Source: an uncultured bacterium (GTDB taxonomy: Bacteria; Elusimicrobiota; Elusimicrobia; Elusimicrobiales; Elusimicrobiaceae). From it: a DNA stretch of 64,000 bases. Below are positions 53,925 to 62,363 of the stretch, piece by piece (position 1 is the first letter of the stretch; the number at the start of each line of letters is the position of its first letter). The position numbers and the translations under genes were made by a program. Below the pieces are notes generated by a model. The model ran no database searches. It had not been told where the DNA came from and saw only the letters and a program-made list of their open reading frames with translations. The stretch covers positions 23,874-87,873 of the forward strand of contig CASFFZ010000003.1 in NCBI GenBank assembly GCA_949294095.1. Direction: 5' to 3'.

Positions 53925-55072
53925 TTCTGCATACTTGCGCCGTTACTCCCAAAGGCACCCTTCAAAATGCCGCCATTTGGATACAGCAGCAACACATCGC
54001 CCGCATTGTGGATGCCGACGAGGAACTGCCTCCGGAAATGCAAGCGTTGCCCTGTTTGGATGCAAAAGGCAGCATTGCGATTCCGGGTTTTATTGATTTG
54101 CACATCCACGGGATGGCCGGTTTTGGGCCGGAATTGGCCGACCCGCAGGCCTTGCTGAATATGTCCGAAGCGCTGGCCCAGACGGGCGTAAGCGCCTTTT
54201 GCCCCACGCTTTATTGCGCCAAACCGCACGAGATGGAAAAACTGCTCCGCAAGCTTCGGCCGGCCGTCGGGCTGGAAACGGGCGCCCGCATCATCGGTTT
54301 TCACTTGGAAGGCCCGTTTATCTCTCCTAAAAAACCGGGCGTGATGAAACCGCAGGACATCGCCCCGGCCGATGTGCACGCTTTTGAAAAAATTTGCGAA
54401 GCGGCCGACGGAAAAATTACCTCGGTTACCTTGGCGCCGGAATTACCCGGCATAGAACCGGTGATAGAGTATGCCAAACAAAACGGTATTTTGCTGCAAG
54501 CCGGGCATACCAACGCCACCTATGACGAATTTCTGTGGGGAGCCGCCCGCGGGGTCACACACGTTACCCATTTATTTAACGCCATGAGCCCTTTTAATCA
54601 CCGCGAACCGGGCGTGGCGGGGGCGGCGCTGATGCATCCCGGCATTTCCTGTGAATTGATTGCGGACGGTGTACATGTACACCCCGATATCGTTTCTTTT
54701 TTGCGCACGGTAAAACCCATAGAAAACATTATCGCCATTACCGACGCGCTCCTGCCCACCGGCCAAAAAGAAGGCCCCTTCGCGGCCAATGGCGAAGAAG
54801 TAGTTTTAAAAGGAGGCGTATGGCGGCGCAAAGCCGACGGTGTGATAGCGGGATCTGCCTTGACCATGGCCAAAGCGTTTAAAACGCTGTTGGACTGCGG
54901 CTATACCCTGCCGCAGGCGGCGGCCTGCACTTCTTCCAACGCGGCGCGTTGGGCGGGGCTGGGCAAACAAGGCGCTCTGGAAGAAGGCGCCCAAGCGGAT
55001 TTGGTGTTATTAAACGCTTCCTTTGAGCCGGAAAAAATCTTCCTGCGCGGGCAGTTAAGAGAATGGAACTAG
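53909..55072 (+). CDS. nagA: N-acetylglucosamine-6-phosphate deacetylase
   Basis: A 387-residue amidohydrolase. GFIDLHIHGMAGFGPELADP opens the metal site; HLEGPFISPKKPG, GHTNATYDEF, VTHLFNAMSPFNHREPGVAG and ITDALLPTGQ carry the other ligands and the catalytic Asp. It removes acetate from GlcNAc-6-P for NagB. The start at 53909 has AAGGAG and lies inside the end of nagB; a longer in-frame reading upstream is only nagB shadow. Confidence 0.95.
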   Translation: MDNFLILHTCAVTPKGTLQNAAIWIQQQHIARIVDADEELPPEMQALPCLDAKGSIAIPGFIDLHIHGMAGFGPELADPQALLNMSEALAQTGVSAFCPTLYCAKPHEMEKLLRKLRPAVGLETGARIIGFHLEGPFISPKKPGVMKPQDIAPADVHAFEKICEAADGKITSVTLAPELPGIEPVIEYAKQNGILLQAGHTNATYDEFLWGAARGVTHVTHLFNAMSPFNHREPGVAGAALMHPGISCELIADGVHVHPDIVSFLRTVKPIENIIAITDALLPTGQKEGPFAANGEEVVLKGGVWRRKADGVIAGSALTMAKAFKTLLDCGYTLPQAAACTSSNAARWAGLGKQGALEEGAQADLVLLNASFEPEKIFLRGQLREWN

Positions 55073-55098
55073 CCGCGGCTAACGCCGGGATTTTAATA

Positions 55099-55133
55099 CA
55101 AAAAAGGCCGGGGCTCGCTGCCCGGCCTTTACG
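55099..55133. terminator. Terminator between nagA and the pilin cluster
   Basis: AAAAAGGCCGGGGC and GCCCGGCCTTT form a stem usable on both strands for the convergent nagA and pilin genes. Confidence 0.8.
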
Positions 55134-55151
55134 TTTGCCATAGTGTTAGGT

Positions 55152-55685
55152 TCAGCTGCACCAGCCGGAAGAAGTGGAATCCAAACCGTACACTTCACAA
55201 GAACCGCCGCTCGTTCCGTTATTGCACAGGAAATTGTCCCGGCTGGAATTGGTTTCCAATTCTCCCAAATACAAAAAGTTTACGCCGGCATTATCCCCTT
55301 TTCGGCGCACGGCGCAGACTCCGTTGATCAGCGTGGCGGCCGATCCGGAAAGCGTGCCGCTGGGCACAAGCGTATATTTAAAATCCCGCGTATAGATGGT
55401 ATTGCCGGTACAGCGGGAAAGTCTCTCCCCGGAAGAAGCGTCTACACACGGGATGGACAAATCCAAATTTTCAAACCCGAACAAGCCGCTTGCGTAATTT
55501 TCCCGGTTCATATTATCCAAGGTGCGCAGTTTGGATTCCAAGATTTTTTTCATCAAGGTGCGCGCCTCGGCCATGCGTGATTTTTCCACCGTTTTTTCAT
55601 ACATGGGCACGGCCATCGTAACCAACAGCGCCACAATCATTACCGCCACTAAAATTTCCACCAAAGTAAAACCTTTCTTTTGCAT
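55152..55685 (-). CDS. Type IV pilin-like protein (third of cluster)
   Basis: A 177-residue prepilin. The leader MQKKGFTLVEILVAVMIVAL has the Gly-Phe cleavage site and Glu at +5 of the mature protein, followed by the N-methylated hydrophobic helix. The C-terminal part has cysteines in NFLCNNGTSGGSCEVYGLD and a terminal GWCS. Assembly into a pilus or pseudopilus would need PilD/PilB/PilC, not in the window. It is the last of three tandem pilin genes on the minus strand. Confidence 0.93.
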   Translation of the reverse strand: MQKKGFTLVEILVAVMIVALLVTMAVPMYEKTVEKSRMAEARTLMKKILESKLRTLDNMNRENYASGLFGFENLDLSIPCVDASSGERLSRCTGNTIYTRDFKYTLVPSGTLSGSAATLINGVCAVRRKGDNAGVNFLYLGELETNSSRDNFLCNNGTSGGSCEVYGLDSTSSGWCS

Positions 55686-55693
55686 AGTTGCTC

Positions 55694-56188
55694 CTATAAA
55701 GTATCCAACCCGAACACATCACAGGCTTCCGCCCCGGATGTGGCTTCTTTGCAATAAATCTGCTGGTCATCCCGGCTGAAAAACAATTCCGTTCCGGCAT
55801 ACGGATTTGTCCTTTTTTCGGCCTTTACATACGCCTTTCCGCCCTCATACGCCAGCGGCGTATACGAAAAGCGGGAGCATTGCAGCGTCCGGTTGGAATC
55901 CACCAAGGAACATTTCGACGGCAAATTGGAAGCATCAAACATATCCATCCGCGGGAAGGAATAATTGGTCTGTCCTTTATTGTTTACCAGCGCCTCATAT
56001 GACCGGAATCCGAATTCCCCCGCCAGCCGCTCGCTGGAATCATAAATCGTGCGCATCATGGCCTGCGCTTCGGATACGCGGGCCTTCTCTACCACTTTTC
56101 TGTACTGCGGCAACGCCACGCCGGATAAAATGGCCACAATCAGCACCACCGCCAATAATTCTATTAAGGTAAATCCTTTTTTCATCAT
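55694..56188 (-). CDS. Type IV pilin-like protein (second of cluster)
   Basis: A 164-residue prepilin. MMKKGFTLIELLAVVLIVAI is the class III leader and helix, with the conserved Glu in FTLIE. KVVEKARVSEAQAMMRTIYD continues the helix. The C-terminus has the same Cys module (IYCKEATSGAEACDVFGLD). AGGAGAGG lies upstream; ATG at 56188 or the next codon could be used. Confidence 0.93.
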   Translation of the reverse strand: MMKKGFTLIELLAVVLIVAILSGVALPQYRKVVEKARVSEAQAMMRTIYDSSERLAGEFGFRSYEALVNNKGQTNYSFPRMDMFDASNLPSKCSLVDSNRTLQCSRFSYTPLAYEGGKAYVKAEKRTNPYAGTELFFSRDDQQIYCKEATSGAEACDVFGLDTL

Positions 56189-56196
56189 AACCTCTC

Positions 56197-56694
56197 CTAG
56201 GGCCGCGGCGCCACGAAAATTTCACAGGCGGCTTTGTCTAGATTCAGCCGCTCACACGCATCGGAACCGCTGGTTCCCGGGCAACACGTAAAAGTATTCC
56301 CCTCATAAAAAACGGTCGTTCCTTTATAAATTCCCTTTTGCAGCGTAGCCGACACCCACGGTTCCCCCACCGTACACATTCTTCCCACACAGGCTTGGGT
56401 TAAATTGTAGAGGAAATTTTCCGTAAGAACCGTCGTATCGCTGGTTTCTTTTCCTTTCATATCCATATCCAATTTGGCAAAAGAAACAGCCGGCCGGCTT
56501 TGATTACCCCATGTCCAACCACGTTCGGTCATCAGCCGCTCCCGCGCGTCATAAATGGCCGGCAGCATCTGCAGTGCTTCCGCCACGCGGGTGCGTTCCA
56601 CGCTGCGGCGATACTGCGGCAGGGCAATCGCCGTCAAAATACCCATAATCAGCACGACGGCCAACAGTTCAATTAAGGTAAACCCTCTTTTCAT
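56197..56694 (-). CDS. Type IV pilin-like protein (first of cluster)
   Basis: A 165-residue prepilin beginning MKRGFTLIELLAVVLIMGIL, then RRSVERTRVAEALQMLPAIY. Four or more cysteines are present, including CVGRMC and the shared C-terminal module FTCCPGTSGSDACERLNLD. Start at 56694 has AAGGAG seven bases upstream; the longer reading frame has no pilin similarity. The three genes are 8 bases apart, so they form an operon of diverged duplicates. Confidence 0.93.
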   Translation of the reverse strand: MKRGFTLIELLAVVLIMGILTAIALPQYRRSVERTRVAEALQMLPAIYDARERLMTERGWTWGNQSRPAVSFAKLDMDMKGKETSDTTVLTENFLYNLTQACVGRMCTVGEPWVSATLQKGIYKGTTVFYEGNTFTCCPGTSGSDACERLNLDKAACEIFVAPRP

Positions 56695-56857
56695 AAAAAC
56701 TCCTTGTAAAAGTGTAGACTTTTTATCGTTTATTACAATACCCATTATAACTAAAAAACTCTTTCCATGCCAAGCCGCCAAACTGCTTTCAAGACCGAAA
56801 TTTTGTATGATATAAGACGGTTTGGCCGGATGCTCTGCGGCCGGAAGGAGGATTAAT

Positions 56858-57961
56858 ATGAGAATTTACGATGATATCCAGCTGGATTATTGCGACGTTT
56901 TACTTCGCCCCAAACGCTCCACGCTGGCTTCCCGCTCGGAAGTAATTGTAGAGCGCGAATATACATTTAAATGGTGCCCCCGCTCCCTCACGGCTACCGG
57001 CATTGTAGCGGCCAATATGGCCACCACCGGTACGTTTGAAATCGCCAAAGAAATGCAAAAGCTCCGCCTGATGAGCGCCTTGCACAAACATTATACCGCC
57101 CAAGAGCTGCTGCAGTTTCTTAAAGACAACGCCCAAGCGTTTGGCAACAACGATTTGCTGTTTGTCAGTTCCGGCGTGTCGGACGCGGATTACGAAAAGC
57201 TTAAACAAGTCATGGCCTCCCAACTCATCAACAACATCTGCGTAGACGTAGCCAACGGCTACTCGCCGTACCTGATTAACTACATCCGCAAAGTGCGCAA
57301 AGACTTCCCGCAGGCGCTTATCATGGCGGGAAACGTTGTAACCGGCGATATGTGCGAAGACCTTATTTTAAACGGAGCCGATATCGTAAAAGTGGGCATC
57401 GGGCCCGGCTCGGTGTGCACCACCCGCAAGCTGACCGGCGTCGGACGGCCGCAATTTTCTACCGTCATTGAATGCTCCGACGCAGCCCACGGCGTGGGCG
57501 GCATGATCTGCGCCGACGGCGGCTGCACCGTGCCCGGGGACGTTTGCAAAAGCTTATGCGCCGGGGCCGATTTTGTGATGCTGGGCGGCCTGCTGGCGGG
57601 CCACACCGAAAGCGGCGGCGAGATGTGCACCAAGTCGTTCCAAACGGGCGAAGTAGAGATGATTGACGACAAAACCTGCGCCATGCGCATTGAAGAGAAA
57701 CAATATAAAAAATTCTACGGTATGAGCTCCGAATACGCCCAAGACAAACACTACGGCGGCATGAAAAAATACCGCGCCAGCGAAGGAAAAGTGGTGGAAA
57801 TTCCCTTCCGCGGGCCGATTGAACACACCCTGCTGGCCATTTTGGGCGGCATTCGCAGCTGCATGACGTATATCGGCGCCAAACGCTTAAAAGACATGCC
57901 CAAATGCGCCACTTTCTACCGCGTCAACCGTCAGCTAAACACCATCTTTGGCAACGATTAA
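56858..57961 (+). CDS. guaC: GMP reductase
   Basis: A 367-residue IMPDH/GMPR barrel enzyme reducing GMP to IMP with NADPH. The catalytic loop is KVGIGPGSVCTTRKLTGVG (active Cys), preceded by IMAGNVVTGDMCEDLI and followed by MICADGGCTVPGDVCKSLCA and MLGGLLAGHTESGGE. No CBS domains are inserted, which separates it from IMPDH. ATG at 56858 has AAGGAGG. It is followed by a terminator. Role: purine interconversion. Confidence 0.93.
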   Translation: MRIYDDIQLDYCDVLLRPKRSTLASRSEVIVEREYTFKWCPRSLTATGIVAANMATTGTFEIAKEMQKLRLMSALHKHYTAQELLQFLKDNAQAFGNNDLLFVSSGVSDADYEKLKQVMASQLINNICVDVANGYSPYLINYIRKVRKDFPQALIMAGNVVTGDMCEDLILNGADIVKVGIGPGSVCTTRKLTGVGRPQFSTVIECSDAAHGVGGMICADGGCTVPGDVCKSLCAGADFVMLGGLLAGHTESGGEMCTKSFQTGEVEMIDDKTCAMRIEEKQYKKFYGMSSEYAQDKHYGGMKKYRASEGKVVEIPFRGPIEHTLLAILGGIRSCMTYIGAKRLKDMPKCATFYRVNRQLNTIFGND

Positions 57962-57976
57962 CGCCTGTGCTTTCTT

Positions 57977-58008
57977 AAAAACGCGCCGCCCAAGCGGCGC
58001 GTTTTTTA
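57977..58008 (+). terminator. Terminator after guaC
   Basis: AAAAACGCGCCGC pairs with GCGGCGCGTTTTTT across CCAA. Confidence 0.92.
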
Positions 58009-58262
58009 TGCGCCAACTAATCCTTTTTTGGCCTTGAGCTTCCCCCGCTAAAGAGCCATACTGAGGGTACGCCGCCCCACAGCGGCCCCGGGGAGCCCGG
58101 CGTCTATTTTACCCCCAGCCAACATGTTGGTATCCCCCCGCCCCCTTCCGGGCGGGGGCTTTTACGCACAGGCATACAGATTTTTTTAGCCCATTTTTAA
58201 ACAAAACTGTTACAATATACCCATATACTCGCCCAGAACTTCTGCGGCAAAAGGAGATAAAA
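58009..58262. other. Intergenic region with GC-rich hairpin and promoter of the FKBP gene
   Basis: No gene is seen. CCCCCGCCC (58135-58143) pairs with GGGCGGGGG (58150-58158) and is followed by CTTTTA, terminator-like. TTACAATAT near 58210 is a plausible -10 for the FKBP gene. The rest is GC-rich and unexplained. Confidence 0.5.
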
Positions 58263-58679
58263 ATGATTAAAGAAGGTTCGAAAGTCAAATTTGACTACAC
58301 CCTCACGGTAGACGGCAAAACCGCCGACACCTCCGCAGGACGCGGCCCGCTGGAATATGTGCACGGGGCCGGGCATATTATCCCTGGGTTGGAAGAAGAA
58401 CTGACCGGAATGAAAGTGGGCGACAAGAAAACGGTAAAAGTCTCCCCCGAGAAAGGCTACGGAAAAGTATTGCCCGAAGCCATCCGCCGCGTGCCGAAAG
58501 AAGCCATCGGCGGCGCCGAAAACCTCAAAGTAGGCGATATGGTGGGCGCCAGCAACGCGGGGCACACCTTCCGCGCCGTGGTGAAAGAAATTACGGACAA
58601 AGAAGTCGTGCTGGATTTCAACCACCCGCTGGCCGGCAAAGAATTAACGTTTGACGTGGAAATTAAAGAAATTAATTAA
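58263..58679 (+). CDS. FKBP-type peptidyl-prolyl isomerase, SlyD-like
   Basis: A 138-residue cytoplasmic isomerase. KVKFDYTLTVDGKTADTS, LEYVHGAGHIIPGLEEEL and MKVGDKKTVKVSPEKGYGK form the FKBP half; the inserted chaperone flap (AIRRVPKEAIGGAENLKVGD) and DFNHPLAGKELTFDVEI identify the SlyD group. The His-rich metal-binding tail of E. coli SlyD is absent. A strong AAGGAG site is present. Confidence 0.94.
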   Translation: MIKEGSKVKFDYTLTVDGKTADTSAGRGPLEYVHGAGHIIPGLEEELTGMKVGDKKTVKVSPEKGYGKVLPEAIRRVPKEAIGGAENLKVGDMVGASNAGHTFRAVVKEITDKEVVLDFNHPLAGKELTFDVEIKEIN

Positions 58680-58697
58680 TCGTATTCGGTTTTTCAA

Positions 58698-58725
58698 ACG
58701 GAGCCCCGACAGGCTCCGTTTTTTA
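58698..58725 (+). terminator. Terminator after the FKBP gene
   Basis: ACGGAGCC pairs with GGCTCCGT followed by a six-T run. Confidence 0.9.
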
Positions 58726-58729
58726 TTTT

Positions 58730-58763
58730 TAAAACCCCGCCTGTTTTAAAAGGCGGGGTTTTG
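58730..58763 (-). terminator. Terminator after rex
   Basis: AAAACCCCGCC pairs with GGCGGGGTTTT; read on the minus strand it ends in a T run ten bases past the rex stop codon. Confidence 0.85.
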
Positions 58764-58772
58764 TAAAACGCA

Positions 58773-59411
58773 TCAGCGGCTTTTTAACTTGGCGCACAGC
58801 TCGGCCAAACCGGAAGAAATGTCTTCTTTCTGCACCACCACGCCGGGCGGAACGGTTAAATTGACGGGGGCAAAATTCCAAATGGCTTTAATCCCCGCCG
58901 CCACCAGCGTATCGGTAATGCCTTGGGCCGCGGCCGCGGGCACGGTTAAAATGGCTATTTTTAAATTTTGCTTTTCAATCACGCTGGCCAGCTGCGCCGT
59001 GTGATACACCTGCACGCCGTGCACCGAACGGCCCACTTTTTCCGGATGCGTGTCAAAGGCCGCCACAATTTCAAGCCCGTGGTTTTTAAATCCGTCAAAC
59101 CCCAACAGCGCCGCGCCCAAATGGCCAACGCCCACCAAAAAAGCTTTGTTTAAATTGTTCCAGCCCAAAAATTTTTCAATAACGGCAATCGTCCCCGCCA
59201 CTTTAAACCCGGCCCGCAGTTTGCTGGGCGCGCCCACGGCCTGCAAATCTTTTTTGATGACGATGGGCAGCAGCTGCGTTTCTTCCGCCAAAGAGGTGGA
59301 GGACACCAGCTCCCGCCCGTAAGCGTGCAGATTATAAAATATCCGCAGATACTGCGGCAGGCGGCGGATGGTTTGAATGCTGATTTCTTTTTTATGATGA
59401 AATATGCTCAT
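58773..59411 (-). CDS. rex: Redox-sensing transcriptional repressor Rex
   Basis: A 212-residue Rex. Winged-helix N-terminus: TIRRLPQYLRIFYNLHAYG, then SSTSLAEETQLLPIVIKKDL, where classical Rex has ATIRRDFSYFG-like sequence. Rossmann domain: AFLVGVGHLGAALLGFDGF (NADH binding) and GLEIVAAFDTHPEKVG. C-terminus: IWNFAPVNLTVPPGVVVQKED. Rex releases DNA when NADH is high. The gene diverges from adhE, and near-identical palindromes lie on both promoters, so autoregulation and control of adhE are likely. The DNA-contact segment differs from canonical Rex, as do the palindromes. Confidence 0.94.
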   Translation of the reverse strand: MSIFHHKKEISIQTIRRLPQYLRIFYNLHAYGRELVSSTSLAEETQLLPIVIKKDLQAVGAPSKLRAGFKVAGTIAVIEKFLGWNNLNKAFLVGVGHLGAALLGFDGFKNHGLEIVAAFDTHPEKVGRSVHGVQVYHTAQLASVIEKQNLKIAILTVPAAAAQGITDTLVAAGIKAIWNFAPVNLTVPPGVVVQKEDISSGLAELCAKLKSR

Positions 59412-59428
59412 ACGTATCGTCTGAAAAC

Positions 59429-59450
59429 TATGGATATTACAATATCCATA
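59429..59450. promoter_or_regulatory. Probable Rex operator at the rex promoter
   Basis: Perfect palindrome: TATGGATATT (59429-59438), two-base spacer AC, AATATCCATA (59441-59450). It overlaps the rex -10 and start site. It differs from the canonical Rex operator TTGTGAAN6TTCACAA. Confidence 0.75.
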
Positions 59451-59476
59451 ATATCTATTTGCAAAGCCCTTGTCAA
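59448..59476 (-). promoter_or_regulatory. rex promoter
   Basis: On the minus strand TTGACA (59476-59471), 17-base spacer, TATTAT (59453-59448). The expected start is near 59441, inside the operator. Confidence 0.75.
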
Positions 59477-59507
59477 GCCTTTAGGCAGTTGTTTTATAGA
59501 GTGATTG

Positions 59508-59536
59508 TTGACATCGTTTTGTGCAAAATATAAAAT
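59508..59536 (+). promoter_or_regulatory. adhE promoter
   Basis: TTGACA (59508-59513), 17-base spacer, TAAAAT (59531-59536). The second palindrome begins at the last base of the -10. Confidence 0.78.
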
Positions 59537-59557
59537 ATAGATATCAAAATATCCATA
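59536..59557. promoter_or_regulatory. Probable Rex operator at the adhE promoter
   Basis: TATAGATATC (59536-59545), AA, AATATCCATA (59548-59557). The right half is identical to that at 59441-59450; the left half differs at two positions from a perfect palindrome. It covers the predicted transcription start. Confidence 0.75.
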
Positions 59558-59590
59558 GAGATGTTTTTGTATATCACAAGGAGACTATTT

Positions 59591-62230
59591 ATGGCGGAAA
59601 AGAAAACTGCGCCGGCTGTTGCCACCCCGGAAGAATTGGCCCACTTGGACCAAATTGTTTCGAAGGTCAAAGAAGCCCAGCGCGTGTATGCGACGTATAC
59701 GCAAGAACAAGTAGACAAAATTTTCCGCGCGGCCGCTATCGCCGCTGCGCAAAACCGGATTCCCCTGTCCAAACTGGCGGTGGAAGAAACCGGCATGGGG
59801 GTAATGGAAGACAAGGTAATTAAAAACCAATTCGCTTCCGAATACATTTACAACCAATACAAAGACACCAAAACCTGCGGCGTCCTCTCGGACGACGACG
59901 CTTTCGGTTTCCGCCAAGTGGCAGAGCCGATCGGACTGATCGCCGGGATTATCCCGACCACGAACCCGACCTCTACCGCTATTTTCAAAAGCTTGCTGGC
60001 TTTGAAAACCCGCAACGGGATTGTGTTTTCCCCGCATCCGCGCGCCAAAAAATGCACCATCGCCGCGGCGAAAATCGTGTTGGACGCCGCTGTGGAAGCC
60101 GGCGCCCCCGCGGGCATTATCGGCTGGATTGAAAACCCGACCATGCCCCTTTCCAACGCGCTCATGCACCACAAAGACATCAACCTGATCTTGGCCACCG
60201 GCGGCCCCGGCATGGTGAAAGCGGCGTACTCCTCCGGCAAGCCGGCCATCGGCGTAGGCGCCGGCAACACCCCGGTAGTGATTGACGCCACCGCCAACAT
60301 CAAAATGGCCGTCAGCTCCGTGATTATGAGCAAAACCTTTGATAACGGGATGATCTGCGCCAGCGAACAGTCCGTCATCGTGGAAGACCCGGTGTACGAT
60401 AAAGTGAAAGAAGAATTTATCGCCCGCGGATGCCACTTTGTAACCGGAAAAGACCGCAAAAAACTGGCCGACACCATTGTCATCAACGGCAAGCTGAACT
60501 CCGCCATCGTCGGACAAAGCGCCGAAAAAATTGCGGAAATGGCCGGCATTAAAGTGCCCGCCGGCACCAAAATTTTGATTGCCGAAGCCAAAGAAGTAAA
60601 CGACCAAGAACCCTTCGCCCGCGAAAAACTCTCCCCGGTGTTGGGTTTCTACCGCGCCAAAGATTTTAAATCCGCCGCGCAGCTGGCCAAGGATTTAATT
60701 CTCTACGGCGGCGCCGGACATACTTCCGTGCTGTATACGGACGAAGCCAACGAAGACCATATTGACTACTTCAAAGATATGCCCACCGCCCGCACGCTGA
60801 TCAATATGCCTTCCTCCCAGGGGGCCATCGGCGACGTGTACAACTTCAAGCTCGCCCCGTCTTTGACGTTGGGCTGCGGCTCTTGGGGCGGCAACTCCGT
60901 CAGCGAAAACATTGGGGTAAAACATCTTATGAACGTGAAATCCGTCGCGGAACGCCGCGAAAATATGTACTGGTACAAAGTACCTTCCAAAATCTACTTC
61001 AAACGCGGCGCCCTGCCGCAGGCCTTGGCGGAACTTTCCGACAAGCACCGCGCCTACATCATTACCGATAAAACCATGGAACAGCTGGGCCATGTGCGCG
61101 CCGTGGCGGATGTGTTGGAAAGCCTCAACATCAAGTTCCGCGTCTTCTCCAACGTACTGCCGGATCCGAACATTTCCAACGTGCAGGAAGCCTTAAACAT
61201 TGCCAACTCCTGGCAGCCGGATATGATTATCGCTTTAGGCGGCGGCTCTGCCATTGACGAAGGCAAAATGGTGTGGCTGATGTACGAAAACCCGGATACC
61301 AGCTTTGAAGACATCGCCATGCGCTTTATGGATATCCGCAAACGCATTTACGCGGCGCCGCCCTTGGGCAAAAAAGCCGTGATGGTAGCCATTCCTACCA
61401 CCTCCGGCACCGGCTCCGAAGTAACGCCGTTTACGATTATCACCGACGAAAAAACCGGCACCAAATACGCCATTACCGATTATGCGTTAACGCCGGATAT
61501 GGCAATTATTGACCCGGAATTCGTGTTGAATATGCCCAAATCGCTGACGGCTTTCTCCGGGTTGGACGTGCTGACCCACGCTATTGAAGCCTACACCTCC
61601 GTATACGCCACCAACTTTACGGACGGCCAAGCGTTGGAAGCCATGCGCCTGGTATTTAAATACTTGGAAAAATCCTACACCAACGGCGCCAAAGACATCA
61701 ACGCCCGCGAAAAAATGCACTACGCGGCCACCATTGCCGGTATGGCTTTCGCCAACGCGTTCTTGGGCCTTTCGCACTCCATGGCGCACAAACTGGGCGC
61801 CATGTACCACGTGCCGCACGGATTGGCCAACGCCCTCTTGCTCTCGTACGTCATTGAGTTCAACGCCACGGACAAACCGACCAAGCAGGGCTTGTTCCCG
61901 CAGTACAAATATCCGTTCGTCAAAGGCCGCTACGGCAAAATTGTGGACTTCCTCCTGCCGCACAACAACTTGGGCGACGATAAGGACGCCAAAGTACAAA
62001 AACTCATTGATATGGTGGAAGATTTGAAACACAAGCTCAACATCCCCCGCTCTATCAAAGAGTACGGCATTCCGGAAAAAGAGTTCTTGGACAACTTGGA
62101 TAAGCTTTCCGAACTCGCTTTCGACGACCAGTGCACCGGCGGCAACGCCCGCTACCCGCTGATCAGCGAAATCAAGGAATTGTACCTCAAAGCGTACTAC
62201 GGCGAACCCGTGAAACACAAAGCCAAATAA
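59591..62230 (+). CDS. adhE: Bifunctional acetaldehyde/alcohol dehydrogenase
   Basis: An 879-residue AdhE turning acetyl-CoA to ethanol with two NADH. The N-terminal aldehyde dehydrogenase half has GLIAGIIPTTNPTSTAIFKS, GVGAGNTPVVID and the catalytic Cys in NGMICASEQSVIVED; the C-terminal iron alcohol dehydrogenase half starts near residue 460, with ALGGGSAIDEGK and metal ligands in LSHSMAHKLGAMYHVPHG. Start at 59591 has AAGGAG; an ATG ten codons earlier is unsupported. It is the main ethanol-forming NADH sink and the likely Rex target. Confidence 0.97.
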   Translation: MAEKKTAPAVATPEELAHLDQIVSKVKEAQRVYATYTQEQVDKIFRAAAIAAAQNRIPLSKLAVEETGMGVMEDKVIKNQFASEYIYNQYKDTKTCGVLSDDDAFGFRQVAEPIGLIAGIIPTTNPTSTAIFKSLLALKTRNGIVFSPHPRAKKCTIAAAKIVLDAAVEAGAPAGIIGWIENPTMPLSNALMHHKDINLILATGGPGMVKAAYSSGKPAIGVGAGNTPVVIDATANIKMAVSSVIMSKTFDNGMICASEQSVIVEDPVYDKVKEEFIARGCHFVTGKDRKKLADTIVINGKLNSAIVGQSAEKIAEMAGIKVPAGTKILIAEAKEVNDQEPFAREKLSPVLGFYRAKDFKSAAQLAKDLILYGGAGHTSVLYTDEANEDHIDYFKDMPTARTLINMPSSQGAIGDVYNFKLAPSLTLGCGSWGGNSVSENIGVKHLMNVKSVAERRENMYWYKVPSKIYFKRGALPQALAELSDKHRAYIITDKTMEQLGHVRAVADVLESLNIKFRVFSNVLPDPNISNVQEALNIANSWQPDMIIALGGGSAIDEGKMVWLMYENPDTSFEDIAMRFMDIRKRIYAAPPLGKKAVMVAIPTTSGTGSEVTPFTIITDEKTGTKYAITDYALTPDMAIIDPEFVLNMPKSLTAFSGLDVLTHAIEAYTSVYATNFTDGQALEAMRLVFKYLEKSYTNGAKDINAREKMHYAATIAGMAFANAFLGLSHSMAHKLGAMYHVPHGLANALLLSYVIEFNATDKPTKQGLFPQYKYPFVKGRYGKIVDFLLPHNNLGDDKDAKVQKLIDMVEDLKHKLNIPRSIKEYGIPEKEFLDNLDKLSELAFDDQCTGGNARYPLISEIKELYLKAYYGEPVKHKAK

Positions 62231-62247
62231 GCTTTGCAGAAACACCA

Positions 62248-62278
62248 AATGCCCCGGATCATCATCCGGGGCATTTTT
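62248..62278 (+). terminator. Terminator after adhE
   Basis: ATGCCCCGGAT CATC ATCCGGGGCAT followed by TTTT. Confidence 0.92.
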
Positions 62279-62363
62279 ATGGGTGCCGCGGGCCGCGTCT
62301 GCCCGGCACCGCCCCGGTAACTTATTTTTAGAAAGCCCGCCGCCTAAGCAAAAAGCAATTTGA

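Noticed and set aside
58009..58262. GC-rich stretch before the FKBP gene as a riboswitch or small RNA
   Set aside because: Only one terminator-like hairpin and a promoter could be supported; no known riboswitch core was recognised.
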